64,000 nucleotides of DNA from Gemmatimonadota bacterium (GTDB taxonomy: Bacteria > Gemmatimonadota > Gemmatimonadetes > Gemmatimonadales > Gemmatimonadaceae). Of this stretch, positions 9,499-18,046 are shown piece after piece. Position numbers and translations under genes: made by a program. The first letter of the stretch is position 1, and each line of letters begins with the position of its first letter. The stretch covers positions 31,639-95,638 of the forward strand of contig JAPLKU010000018.1 of the NCBI GenBank assembly GCA_026387935.1. The letters run 5' to 3'. Below the pieces are notes generated by a model. It was not told the origin of the DNA, made no database searches, and worked only from the letters and a program-made list of their open reading frames with translations.

Positions 9499-10644
9499 TC
9501 ACGCTTCGAGCGGAATCGAGATCCAGCGACGCTCGCGGAACGATTGCTCCACGGCGTTGATCAGCTCCTGCACATGCGCGCCATCTTCGAAATTCCCTTC
9601 GTTTTCCGGGCCGTCACTCAAGATCTCCGTGATGAACGAGCTCACGAGGTTCGCATAGAAGAGCGAGCGCCACGATTCGCGCGCGCTCCCACCGGGCGGA
9701 TAGAACTCCTGCGGAATCGCAATGTCACGGAACTCCACCTGGTCGGCCTTGGCACCCTTCAGCGTTTCGGCGACGCCATTCTCTTCCACGAGGCGGCAGA
9801 TGAGCGCGCCCTCGCTGCCATACACACGCGCTTCGAGGCCGGGATAGTTCCCCACGGTCACGAAGCTGGTCTGGATCGACCCAATCGCGCCGCTGGCGAA
9901 CTCGCCAATGAAGATGTCGCCGTCATCAATGTTCATGCGCATCATTTTCCCGGTCGCGCGCACCACGCGATCGGGAATGAAGTTCTTCATCGTCCCCACC
10001 ACCTGTTCGAACCGGCTGCCCATGAAGAGGTGGCCGAGGTCCATGATCGGCGCGCCATACCCTTCGAGCGACGACACCTGGATCACTGACTGGTCGGCGG
10101 TGTGATCCACCTGGCGCAGCGGGTTCTGCGGGTCGAGCCACTGTGAGTTCTGCTCGTAGCCATTGAAGATGAACGGCTTGCCCACATAGCCCTGATCAAT
10201 GAGCGCCTTCATGTACTGCATGGCCGGGCTGTATCGAAAGGTGAAGCCGAGCTTTGTCTTGAGCCCCTGCGCGCGCGCGAACGCCGCCGCGCGGAGCGTT
10301 TCCTTGTAGTCGTAGGCGACGGGCTTTTCGCAGAGCACATGCTTCCCCGCCTTCAGCGCCGCCCAGCTCAGTTCCGTGTGCGTCGCGCTCGGCGTGCACA
10401 CGTCTATGAGATCGATATCGGCTCGCGCAATCAGTTCCTCATGCGAACCGTACACATTCGGGATGTTGAACTCGGCCGCGAACTCCTGCGCCTTTTCGAT
10501 CAGCGGATCGGCAATTGCCACGAGCTCGCAGCGATCATCGCGCTTGAAGCCGGGGATGTGCGCGAACTTGGCCCACGCACCGGCGCCGAGGACTCCGACG
10601 CGCACCTTGCGCCCGCGCACGGTTTTGAACGGAACGGTTGGCAT
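9499..10644 (-). CDS. Gfo/Idh/MocA-family NAD(P)-dependent oxidoreductase
   Basis: 381 residues. An N-terminal Rossmann domain opens with VRVGVLGAGAWAKFAHIPGF (about 14-33); CTPSATHTELSWAALKAG and the family motif CEKPVA follow near 85-110. The C-terminal alpha/beta domain has GFTFRYSPAMQYMKALI and a long sheet region. Family members oxidise or reduce sugars, inositols or related hydroxy compounds with NAD(P); the substrate here cannot be told from sequence. It sits 8 nt downstream of the exported DUF885 gene and 18 nt upstream of the other one, so it is probably co-transcribed with them and the peptide importer, an unusual partnership for this family. Confidence 0.88.
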   Translation of the reverse strand: MPTVPFKTVRGRKVRVGVLGAGAWAKFAHIPGFKRDDRCELVAIADPLIEKAQEFAAEFNIPNVYGSHEELIARADIDLIDVCTPSATHTELSWAALKAGKHVLCEKPVAYDYKETLRAAAFARAQGLKTKLGFTFRYSPAMQYMKALIDQGYVGKPFIFNGYEQNSQWLDPQNPLRQVDHTADQSVIQVSSLEGYGAPIMDLGHLFMGSRFEQVVGTMKNFIPDRVVRATGKMMRMNIDDGDIFIGEFASGAIGSIQTSFVTVGNYPGLEARVYGSEGALICRLVEENGVAETLKGAKADQVEFRDIAIPQEFYPPGGSARESWRSLFYANLVSSFITEILSDGPENEGNFEDGAHVQELINAVEQSFRERRWISIPLEA

Positions 10645-10652
10645 CAGTTAGG

Positions 10653-12419
10653 TCAGTCGATGATCGCGGACTTGTCGCCCGGAAGGAGAAGTGCGCGATG
10701 CGCCCAGATGGGGGCAATGCCGTTGAACATCACGCGTTCGTGAAAGGCCTTGAGGTCGAACGCACTCCCCTGCTTGGCCATGACGTCCTTGCGCAACTTG
10801 AGAAAGCCGCGCTTGCCGAGGAAATAACCGCCGTAGGTGGGATCGTAGGCGCTGCGATCGGCCTCGCGTTTGGCGCTGGTCGCATTGAGAAAGGCTTCCT
10901 TCTCAAAGCATTCCTGCGCCTGCTCGAGCGTCCACTGTTTGGTGTGCACCTTGATGCCGGAGAGGAGCCGGCAGATGCGCATCAGCGCGTCGCTCTGCTG
11001 CGCCATCACGTAACGGGGATTCTCCGCGCCGCCGTAGCCCCGGTCGGCGACCAGTTGCTCGGCATAGTGTGCCCAACCGTCCTGGCCCGACGACGGCTGC
11101 GGAAAGGGATTCAGCCCGATCCAGATGCGGCGCACCTTTCCCGGCGTCTTGCGCATGTAGATGGAGTGCAGCCAGTGCCCCGGCATCGCCTCGTGCGACG
11201 ACGTGATCGCAACGCCGTACTTGCTCACGCGCGAGAGCATCGCCTCGTCGCCTTCGGGCGTGCCCGTCGTCTTCGGCTCGTTCACGTAGTAGTAGCTCTT
11301 CACGGGCACCGCTTCGAGCGGCGGTGATGCGTGCATGGATGCCGCGCCGATGTCGAAGGGCTGCGACTGCGCGACAATCACGTGCTCGTCGGTTGGCACC
11401 GTGGCCAGATTCTTCGCGCGCACGAACGCCGTGAGTGAATCAACGATGCGCTGCGTGAACGCGATCACGCCGCCAAGTGGCGGATGAGGGTCGCCGCTGC
11501 GATCGCGAAATACTTCGACGGCATCGCGCTTCGGATCGACTTTCGCTGCGGCGGCGCGGAACGCGGCCTGACTCGCCTTCAGCTCCCGTTCTCCTATACG
11601 CACCATCTCATCAAGCGGCGTATCAATCAGCTCCTCGGCCAGGAAGCGCCGCGAGAGGGCCATCGCGCCGACGGTGAAATCGCCATTTGCCTTGGGAAGG
11701 ACTTCCTTCTCGAGGTAGGTGGCGTACGCGTCTATCAATGGTCGGGCCGCATCGGCGGCCTTGAAGAGCGAATCGCGCAGCGCCGGAGTACCTCCATCGG
11801 CAAAGGCGAGGCGCAGGTCGCCACCGAGCACGCCTGACGCGCCGCGGAACATCGTGATTCCGCGCTGCGCAAAGAGCTTCGGCGGGTTCGCAATGTTCGT
11901 TTTCGCCGCTGCGAGCAGCTTGGGCAAATCGCGTAGCTTCGCGATCACGCGACGCATGCGAACCGGCGCCGGCGAACTCTCCATCACCATCAGGTTATGT
12001 ACGCCGTCAGCGAGCGACGACGCGTACAGCATCGGGTTCCGCTTCCAGTTTTCCAGCGTTTCCTGCTCGAGCAGCCAGCCGTCAATGATGCCGTCCAGGA
12101 TCCGTTGGTCCACGCGCTCGTCGGGCGTGAGCTTGCCGGCGTCGAAGGCGCGCAGCTCCGAACGGGCGCGCTTGAGATTGTCGATCTCCTTCTTGATGCC
12201 GGCCGTGGAAAAGTCTTCCAGCAGGTCGTCGTGCGAGTGAATGCCATTGCCGCCGGCGATGGACGGATGGTGCCGCGCAAAGCCGTCGAGGTACTTGTCC
12301 ACGAAGGCCGCGAACTCGGGCGAGGGCTTGGCCTGTGTCGCGGGCGAAGTGAACCCGCCAAACGGAATGACGAAAAGCAGCGACGCGAATAGCGCTGGTG
12401 CGGTGCGCAGGGATTTCAC
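10653..12419 (-). CDS. Exported DUF885 protein, metallopeptidase-like
   Basis: 588 residues with a Sec signal peptide (hydrophobic about 6-24). Unlike its paralogue downstream, it keeps the canonical HEAMPGH motif (409-415), followed by QDGWAHYAEQL (446-456), where the usual EGW is DGW. These are the features that make DUF885 look like a zinc peptidase with HExxH-type ligands. It is probably periplasmic and heads a six-gene minus-strand operon running to the DppC-like permease. A reasonable inference is periplasmic peptide trimming before uptake, but no activity is established by sequence alone. The divergent kinase gene lies about 150 bp away. Confidence 0.85.
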   Translation of the reverse strand: MKSLRTAPALFASLLFVIPFGGFTSPATQAKPSPEFAAFVDKYLDGFARHHPSIAGGNGIHSHDDLLEDFSTAGIKKEIDNLKRARSELRAFDAGKLTPDERVDQRILDGIIDGWLLEQETLENWKRNPMLYASSLADGVHNLMVMESSPAPVRMRRVIAKLRDLPKLLAAAKTNIANPPKLFAQRGITMFRGASGVLGGDLRLAFADGGTPALRDSLFKAADAARPLIDAYATYLEKEVLPKANGDFTVGAMALSRRFLAEELIDTPLDEMVRIGERELKASQAAFRAAAAKVDPKRDAVEVFRDRSGDPHPPLGGVIAFTQRIVDSLTAFVRAKNLATVPTDEHVIVAQSQPFDIGAASMHASPPLEAVPVKSYYYVNEPKTTGTPEGDEAMLSRVSKYGVAITSSHEAMPGHWLHSIYMRKTPGKVRRIWIGLNPFPQPSSGQDGWAHYAEQLVADRGYGGAENPRYVMAQQSDALMRICRLLSGIKVHTKQWTLEQAQECFEKEAFLNATSAKREADRSAYDPTYGGYFLGKRGFLKLRKDVMAKQGSAFDLKAFHERVMFNGIAPIWAHRALLLPGDKSAIID

Positions 12420-12567
12420 GATTTCGAAGGTCAGGGAGCGGTCTGGTATTCTTTTTTACGGCGCACGTACAGCGTCTTTAAGCTGCCCCCCGGTGGAAGC
12501 CACCGCAACCAAATAGAAGGGAAACCCGTCGACATTGACCCTCCGTGCGGCTGACAGGGCTAATTTT

Positions 12568-13953
12568 ATGGGAACCGTGCACACACTCCGCGTCGTTTTC
12601 GCGCTGGGCCCGCTGGCCCTTTCGCTCCTCCGCGACCACCGCCGGTGGTTGTTTTGGGGCACCGGTGTGGGGCGATCGCCCGAGTTCCACGCGCGGCGCG
12701 CGAAGCGGCTCGTGGACGCAATCAGCGGACTTGGCCCGAGCTTCGTGAAAATCGCGCAGGTGTTCGCGTCCCGGTCCGATCTCATTCCCGAGCCCTACCT
12801 CGGGCGGCTGTGCACACTCGTCGATCAGGTGCCGTTCCTCCCCTTCGAGACCATCGAGCGCGCGATCGTGGAATCGTACGGCCGGGGCGCAGACGAGCTT
12901 TTTGATTCATTCGAACGTGAGCCAGTCGCCGCCGCGTCGCTCGCGCAGGTGCACCGCGCGCGGCTGCGCGGCGAGACCGTCGCGGTAAAGGTGCTCCGCC
13001 CCGGCGTTGAGGCGCAGGTGGCCGCCGACATCCACGCGGCACGGCAGATCCTCCATTTCCTCGACCGCTGGTGGGGCCACCCGCACATCAAGAGCGAACT
13101 CATCGCCCTTGCTGCGTTCGAGACCCGCGTGCGCGAAGAGGTCGACTTCCGCCTCGAGGCTGGCTACGCGATGGCCATTCGCGAGAACTTCGCCGAGAGC
13201 GACCGGGTAGTGATTCCGCGCGTGTACGAAGACATGACGCGACAGCGCGTGCTCGTCATGGAGTTCATGCTCGGCACCCGCATCGACAAGCTCGACCCTG
13301 CGGTCGTGGATGTGAAGCGCGTCGTGCAGACGCTGGTGGAGCTCTACATCCAGATGGAGTTGATTGACGGGCTGTTCCATGCCGATCCGCATCCGGGCAA
13401 CCTGATGCTCGACGCCGAGGGGCGGATTGTGCTGCTTGACTTCGGCGCCGTGGTGCGCGTGCCGCTCTCGCAGCGGCGGGCGCTAGTGCATACGTCCATC
13501 GCGGCCATTCGGCGCGATGCCGAAGGCGTAGCTCGCGGCTTTGCCGACATGGGCCTGCTCGCGCCGGACACCGACCCGCGCGACATCAAGTGGATTGCCG
13601 ACCTGCTGATCACGAACGCCTACGCCAAGACCACTGCGCGCGAGCGCATTGACACCCTGCTCGCCGATCGTGTCCTCAAGACGCTCTTCGATTCGCCTAT
13701 CACGCTGACCGAAGAGGCGGTGTACTTCGCCCGCACCGCGGCGCTGATCGAAGGGATCGGTACGCGCTATGATCCGTACTTTCAGGTCGTGCCCATCGCG
13801 AGCCCGGTGGTGCTTCGCATGCGCACGAAGATTCTCCGCTCACTCGGCGAAAACGTGCAACCCAACCTCCAGGAAGTCGCCACCGTTGCGGGCTACGCGC
13901 TTGGGCGAGCGGCGCGCTGGATGAAGGATCGCGTGAAGGGCCGTCGCAACTAG
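12568..13953 (+). CDS. ABC1/UbiB-family atypical kinase
   Basis: 461 residues of the ABC1 (AarF/UbiB/ADCK) atypical kinase family, linked to quinone or isoprenoid-lipid metabolism. Motifs in order: LGPSFVKIAQVFASRSDLIP (the KxGQ region), the Ala-rich loop AAASLAQVH, the VAVKVLRPG lysine strand, EVDFRLEAG, HADPHPGNL (catalytic loop) and LLDFGAV (metal-binding DFG). The Gly of KxGQ is Ala here (KIAQ). No C-terminal membrane anchor is obvious; the last 50 residues are basic. ATG 12568 is preferred; an in-frame TTG at 12535 lacks support. It stands alone: no quinone-biosynthesis genes are in the window, so the pathway assignment rests on the family only. Confidence 0.85.
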   Translation: MGTVHTLRVVFALGPLALSLLRDHRRWLFWGTGVGRSPEFHARRAKRLVDAISGLGPSFVKIAQVFASRSDLIPEPYLGRLCTLVDQVPFLPFETIERAIVESYGRGADELFDSFEREPVAAASLAQVHRARLRGETVAVKVLRPGVEAQVAADIHAARQILHFLDRWWGHPHIKSELIALAAFETRVREEVDFRLEAGYAMAIRENFAESDRVVIPRVYEDMTRQRVLVMEFMLGTRIDKLDPAVVDVKRVVQTLVELYIQMELIDGLFHADPHPGNLMLDAEGRIVLLDFGAVVRVPLSQRRALVHTSIAAIRRDAEGVARGFADMGLLAPDTDPRDIKWIADLLITNAYAKTTARERIDTLLADRVLKTLFDSPITLTEEAVYFARTAALIEGIGTRYDPYFQVVPIASPVVLRMRTKILRSLGENVQPNLQEVATVAGYALGRAARWMKDRVKGRRN

Positions 13954-13986
13954 TCGAAACACTCCCCTACCGTTCGGAGCTATTCA

Positions 13987-14577
13987 ATGCGTGTTCGTGC
14001 TGCTCGCCTGATTGTCGCCTCATTGATCGCCGCCACACCGTCGTTTGCACAGACTGGCGCGATCCCGCCAGTCGCCGAGCAGATAGCCGCGGCCGTGCTG
14101 CCGCTTCCGGCAGAAATGCGCGCCGGCGCGATGATCATGGGCTACAAAACGAAGGACAAGCTCGAAACACTGCGCCCTGGCACGAACGGGATGATCTGCC
14201 TCGCGCTCTATGTGTCGCGCCCTGACTTTCACGTCGCCTGCTACCACAAGGGGCTCGAGCCGTTCATGGCGCGTGGCCGTGACATCCGTGCGACGATGGG
14301 TGCCAAGGCGAACGTAGATTCCATCCGCTTCAAGGAAATCGCCGACGGCAAGCTGAAGATGCCGAAGCAGGGCGCGCTCTATTCGCTCACCGGCAAAAAG
14401 GAGCAGTGGGATCCGAAGGCAGGCACCGCGACTGGCATCGCCCCGCTCGCCGTGGTCTACATGCCCTTCGCAACGACGGAAGAGACGGGGCTTTCATCCG
14501 CGCCGCAGAAGAGCGGGCCATGGATGATGTTCCCCGGCACTGCCAAGGCACACTTGATGCTGATGGGAGCGATGTAG
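13987..14577 (+). CDS. Secreted protein of unknown function
   Basis: 196 residues. A signal peptide ends near residue 22 (SFAQ), so the protein is exported. The mature part is small and soluble, with no known motif. It contains IMGYKTKDKLETLRPGTNGMICLAL and a single Cys pair (residues about 71 and 84), and ends in a Met-rich tail (HLMLMGAM). It lies 33 nt after the UbiB-type kinase gene, so they may share a transcript, and it converges on the YeeE pair with 18 nt between. No function can be assigned. Confidence 0.75.
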   Translation: MRVRAARLIVASLIAATPSFAQTGAIPPVAEQIAAAVLPLPAEMRAGAMIMGYKTKDKLETLRPGTNGMICLALYVSRPDFHVACYHKGLEPFMARGRDIRATMGAKANVDSIRFKEIADGKLKMPKQGALYSLTGKKEQWDPKAGTATGIAPLAVVYMPFATTEETGLSSAPQKSGPWMMFPGTAKAHLMLMGAM

Positions 14578-14595
14578 GCAGCATCGCTGGCCGCG

Positions 14596-15009
14596 TCACT
14601 CGGCTTTTGCGAGGCTGCCGTGGATCCACGCACCAGCGAACATGCCGGCCATCGCCCAAAGCACGGGCCAGTTGCCTACACCGATGCTGGCCACTGCAGG
14701 ACCTGGGCACACACCGCTCAGCCCCCAGCCGATACCGAAGATCGCCGCACCAATCACGGTATCGCGGCTCATGACTGAGACGTGCGTGTTGAACTGACCG
14801 CCCGCCAGCGGGCGCGCGAGCAAACGCGGGGCGAATCGGTAGGTGAGCAACGTCACGCCCGCCGCGCCACCGAGGACGAGCAACAGGCCAAAGTTGTTCC
14901 ACTGCAGGAAGGCCAGGATCACCTCCGGCTGCACCATCGTCGAGAGCGCGAGTCCGAATCCGAATAGCGCTCCGCCTACGAACACGGAGGCCAGCCTGAT
15001 GGCGTTCAT
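14596..15009 (-). CDS. YeeE/YedE-family half-size membrane protein, second half
   Basis: 137 residues with about four hydrophobic helices. The conserved loop GLSGVCPGPAVASIG is typical of the C-terminal half of YeeE/YedE (thiosulfate/sulfur-compound permease) proteins, which use membrane Cys residues to pass sulfur. The ATG at 15009 overlaps the stop of the upstream half by 4 nt (ATGA). Together the two small proteins would make one full-size transporter. A longer in-frame extension to 15192 exists but lies inside the partner gene. Confidence 0.82.
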   Translation of the reverse strand: MNAIRLASVFVGGALFGFGLALSTMVQPEVILAFLQWNNFGLLLVLGGAAGVTLLTYRFAPRLLARPLAGGQFNTHVSVMSRDTVIGAAIFGIGWGLSGVCPGPAVASIGVGNWPVLWAMAGMFAGAWIHGSLAKAE

Positions 15010-15479
15010 CGGGCCAGCATCCTGGCCGCGACCTGCGCGATCAACATCGCCGTTGCGAGAAAGGTGAGCACGGCGATGAGCGACGGCAGCTGCAGCGATG
15101 CGAGACCGCAAATACCGTGGCCCGAGGTACAGCCGCCCGCGCGGCGCGCGCCATACCCGATGCAGACGCCACCGGCCAGGAGCCGCCACCATGGCACTGT
15201 CGTGACGATCCCGTCAGCAGGTGCCGCCCAGATTCGCCACGCGAATGCGCCGGCAATCAATCCCGCCGCGAGGACCAGCCGCCAACTTCGGGCGTTGACG
15301 AACTTCTGCTGCTGGAAATGCGGCGCGCGCGTGACGTACGACAGGGTCGTCGTAAACACCGAACTCATGCCACCGATGATCCCCGCCATCACGAACAGGA
15401 GCGAAACTCCCGTTCCCATGATCAGGCCACCGGCAAGGAACTGCGTCCATCCATCAGGAAACAGCGTGGCCATGTTCAT
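15006..15479 (-). CDS. YeeE/YedE-family half-size membrane protein, first half
   Basis: 157 residues, about four to five hydrophobic segments. The motif GGCTSGHGICGLASL is the Cys-containing signature of the N-terminal half of YeeE/YedE proteins, which import thiosulfate or related sulfur compounds in characterised members. The gene is coupled to the second half by a 4-nt overlap. It begins 13 nt after the stop of the peroxiredoxin gene, so redox defence and sulfur uptake may be co-transcribed. Confidence 0.82.
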   Translation of the reverse strand: MNMATLFPDGWTQFLAGGLIMGTGVSLLFVMAGIIGGMSSVFTTTLSYVTRAPHFQQQKFVNARSWRLVLAAGLIAGAFAWRIWAAPADGIVTTVPWWRLLAGGVCIGYGARRAGGCTSGHGICGLASLQLPSLIAVLTFLATAMLIAQVAARMLAR

Positions 15480-15492
15480 TTGGCCCGATTGG

Positions 15493-15972
15493 TCATGAAA
15501 GTCCGAGCTCCTTCACCGCCGCCGCAACATCTTCGGCGTGCCCATCGATCTTCACCTTCGAGAAGATCATCCGCACCACACCATCAGGGCCGACGATGTA
15601 CGTAGTGCGCTCGACGGCCATGTACTTGTGGCCATACAACATCTTCTGCACCCAGATGCCATACCGCTCGGCGACCTTGTGCTCGGCGTCGACGAGCAGC
15701 GTGAACGGCAGGTCGTTCTTCTTCTTGAAGTTGACGTGCTTGCGTGCCGTGTCGGGTGAGATCCCCAGCACCACGGCATTCATCTTCTTGAAGCGCGGCA
15801 GGCGGTCGCGGAACTCGCACGCTTGCTGCGTGCAGCCGGTGGAGCTGTCCTTGGGGTAGAAGAAGAGCACCACCGTCTCACCCAGATAGCTCTCGAGCGA
15901 CACGTGTTCGCCGCGATCGTCAAACAGCGTAAAGGCCGGGAGCTTGCTCCCGACGCGAATCGTGCGCGGCAT
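15493..15972 (-). CDS. bcp: Thiol peroxidase of the Bcp/PrxQ type
   Basis: 159-residue peroxiredoxin that reduces hydrogen peroxide and organic peroxides. The peroxidatic Cys lies in DSSTGCTQQACEFRDRL, and the second Cys five residues later is the Bcp-type resolving position. YPKDSSTGC replaces the more usual YPKD.TPGC, with Pro before Gly changed to Thr. The start at 15972 (MPRTIRVG) gives the standard length; an in-frame extension to 16743 runs through the two upstream genes and is not real. It lies 14 nt after the stop of the membrane protein gene at 15987 and just before the YeeE pair. Confidence 0.93.
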   Translation of the reverse strand: MPRTIRVGSKLPAFTLFDDRGEHVSLESYLGETVVLFFYPKDSSTGCTQQACEFRDRLPRFKKMNAVVLGISPDTARKHVNFKKKNDLPFTLLVDAEHKVAERYGIWVQKMLYGHKYMAVERTTYIVGPDGVVRMIFSKVKIDGHAEDVAAAVKELGLS

Positions 15973-15986
15973 CAGTCGGCCAGCTG

Positions 15987-16559
15987 CTAGCGGGGCGAGC
16001 CGGAGCTCACGGCCGGAGGAATCGGCTCCTGCGGAGTGGAGCGGAACATCACGCGAAGGAGGAATCCGTACAAGACCATGCAACCCACCGTGCCCAACGT
16101 CGCACCGCCCAACACGGCGCGTCCAACGGCCTGGTCCGCCGATAGCTGCGGCGCCAAGGCGCAGCAGATCAGGGCGAACGAGATCACGACGCCGCTGGCG
16201 AGGAGTGCGGTCCAGAACGATTTGCGCAGCGCCCGGTCGTGGTCCAGCTCCCACATCAGCGTCGAGAAGTGCACGAGCCCTTCGGAGCTCGTTGCGCTGC
16301 TCGCACCCGGCTGAAGCAGATCGCCATAGTGTTTGGCCAGGTCGCGAAAGCTTCGGCGCGCGTAGAGATGGTTGATGTAGAGCGGGCTCATCGTCTCGTG
16401 CGGCACTTCCGTGAGCTTCTTTGCCGCGCGCTCGGTGCTCCGCGCCGTTTCCTGCAGCGCAAACAGGACGATGGCGCCGAGCAATCCCATCGCCGCAGAG
16501 AGCGTCTGGGCGATGGTGCTCATGGTATAGAAGAGCGCGGACTGAAGACTGGAGTCCAT
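15987..16559 (-). CDS. Membrane protein of unknown function
   Basis: 190 residues with hydrophobic segments near 18-38, 117-139 and 150-170. Between them lies a cytoplasmic-looking region with a Tyr/His-rich stretch (LYINHLYARRSFRDLAKHYG). The tail is Pro/Ser rich. Not recognised. It starts 11 nt after the argF stop and is followed 14 nt later by bcp, so it probably belongs to the argF-bcp-yeeE transcript. Confidence 0.7.
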   Translation of the reverse strand: MDSSLQSALFYTMSTIAQTLSAAMGLLGAIVLFALQETARSTERAAKKLTEVPHETMSPLYINHLYARRSFRDLAKHYGDLLQPGASSATSSEGLVHFSTLMWELDHDRALRKSFWTALLASGVVISFALICCALAPQLSADQAVGRAVLGGATLGTVGCMVLYGFLLRVMFRSTPQEPIPPAVSSGSPR

Positions 16560-16570
16560 GGCGATTTGCG

Positions 16571-17563
16571 CTAGCGGCTGCGGGGCGAACGCTTGCGGAC
16601 GGGCGCCGACTTGGCCTTCGGCTTGGATCCGCTGCGCTGCGGCGACGCCACCAGCGGCTCACCACCCATGAGCGCGGCCATGAGCGCCTTCTGGACGTGC
16701 AACCGGTTCTCGGCTTCGTCCCAGACGCGGCTATGCCGGCCATCGATCACCGACGCCGCGACTTCCTGACCACGATGCGCCGGAAGGCAGTGCAGAAAGA
16801 TCGAGCCTTTGGCCGTGCGCGCCATCAGCCGGTCGTCAACGATGTACCCTGCGAACGCGATCTCGCGCATTTTCTGTTCTTCTTCGTGCCCCATCGAGGC
16901 CCACACATCCGTATTCACCACGTGCGCACCCTCGGCGGCTTCGCGCGGGTCGCGCGTGAGTATCACGGTGGTGTGCTTCTGCGCGCGCTTGAGCAGCAGC
17001 GGATCGGGGTCGAATCCCTCAGGGCACGCGATGCGCAACTCGAACCCGAGCCGCGCGGCAGCGTCGAGCCAGGAGTTGGCCATGTTGTTGCCGTCGCCAA
17101 TCCAGGCGATGCGCTTGCCTTCGTATGTGCCGAGGGACTCGTTGACTGTGAGCAGGTCAGCCATGATCTGGCAGGGGTGCTGCACGTCGGTGAGCCCGTT
17201 GATCACCGGGATGTCGGCGGCGCGTGCGAACTCCTCGACGTCGGCGTGATCGAAGGTGCGGATCATGATCCCGTCGCACATGCGCGAGAGCACGCGCGCG
17301 GTGTCGGCGATGGGCTCGCCGCGGCCAAGCTGCACGTCGCGCGGGGAGAGGAACAGTGAGTGCGCGCCGAGCTGCCAGGCGCCAACCTCAAACGACACGC
17401 GGGTGCGCGTGGACGATTTCGTGAAGATCATCGCCAGCGCCTTGCCGGCGAGGGGCTTCTTTTTGTATTTGCCCGCCTTCATCCTCGCCGCGAGCGCAAA
17501 GAGCGCGTCAAGCTCGGGCTTGTTAAAGTCGTGGATCGTGAGAAAGTCGCGGTGCGGGCGCAT
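16571..17563 (-). CDS. argF: Ornithine carbamoyltransferase
   Basis: 330 residues; makes citrulline from carbamoyl phosphate and ornithine in arginine synthesis (cytoplasmic trimer). Carbamoyl-phosphate motif SSTRTR near 50, HPCQ near 148, and the ornithine-side HCLPAHRG near 258 are all intact. HCLPAHRG distinguishes it from aspartate carbamoyltransferase. The last 25 residues are a Lys/Arg/Ser/Pro-rich tail not typical of the family. No other arg gene is nearby. An AT-rich stretch with a possible TAGATT -10 box lies 9 nt before the ATG. Confidence 0.92.
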   Translation of the reverse strand: MRPHRDFLTIHDFNKPELDALFALAARMKAGKYKKKPLAGKALAMIFTKSSTRTRVSFEVGAWQLGAHSLFLSPRDVQLGRGEPIADTARVLSRMCDGIMIRTFDHADVEEFARAADIPVINGLTDVQHPCQIMADLLTVNESLGTYEGKRIAWIGDGNNMANSWLDAAARLGFELRIACPEGFDPDPLLLKRAQKHTTVILTRDPREAAEGAHVVNTDVWASMGHEEEQKMREIAFAGYIVDDRLMARTAKGSIFLHCLPAHRGQEVAASVIDGRHSRVWDEAENRLHVQKALMAALMGGEPLVASPQRSGSKPKAKSAPVRKRSPRSR

Positions 17564-17679
17564 CGGAGACCAAATCTACCGCGAATTGCGGGTATTTGGA
17601 CTGTGTGGCGGGGGATTGATACCTCGGCCCGCCGAGCGTACGGTTAGGGTAGCCTCAGGTCCCAAACTGAGGACGGTTG

Positions 17680-18039
17680 ATGCCCGTTGCCATTCGTCTG
17701 TCCAAGAACTTCTATGACCGGTTTGGCGATGAGGCCGCCGGCGAACTCGTCACCGCGCTGAATACCGTGGACCTCGCGTACCGCACCGAGTTGAAGGACG
17801 TGTATGCCCAGAAATTCGCGTTGTTCGACGCGAAGCTGGAGCAGCGGTTTGCGGAGCAGGATGCAAAATGGGAGAGGCGCTTTGCCGAGATGGACACGAA
17901 GTGGGAGCGACGGTTCGCGCGGCTCGAGGCCAATCTCGCCGAGCGCGAAACGCGAATCATGCGGTGGGTACTGGGCTTCTGTGCCGCCAACACGCTGACG
18001 CTGATCGGTCTGATTTTCGCAGTCCTCCGCGCCCGCTAG
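17680..18039 (+). CDS. Small coiled-coil protein with C-terminal membrane anchor
   Basis: 119 residues. The layout is a short folded head (MPVAIRLSKNFYDRFGDEAA), a long charged coiled coil of heptads containing two near-copies of KWERRFAxxxx, and one hydrophobic helix (about 98-117). This resembles DUF1640/CCDC90-type proteins, small membrane-anchored coiled coils, though the match is by shape only. GAGGA at 17669-17673 is well placed for the ATG at 17680 rather than the TTG three bases earlier. It converges on the aminotransferase gene with 7 nt between. Confidence 0.72.
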   Translation: MPVAIRLSKNFYDRFGDEAAGELVTALNTVDLAYRTELKDVYAQKFALFDAKLEQRFAEQDAKWERRFAEMDTKWERRFARLEANLAERETRIMRWVLGFCAANTLTLIGLIFAVLRAR

Positions 18040-18046
18040 CCCGCGC

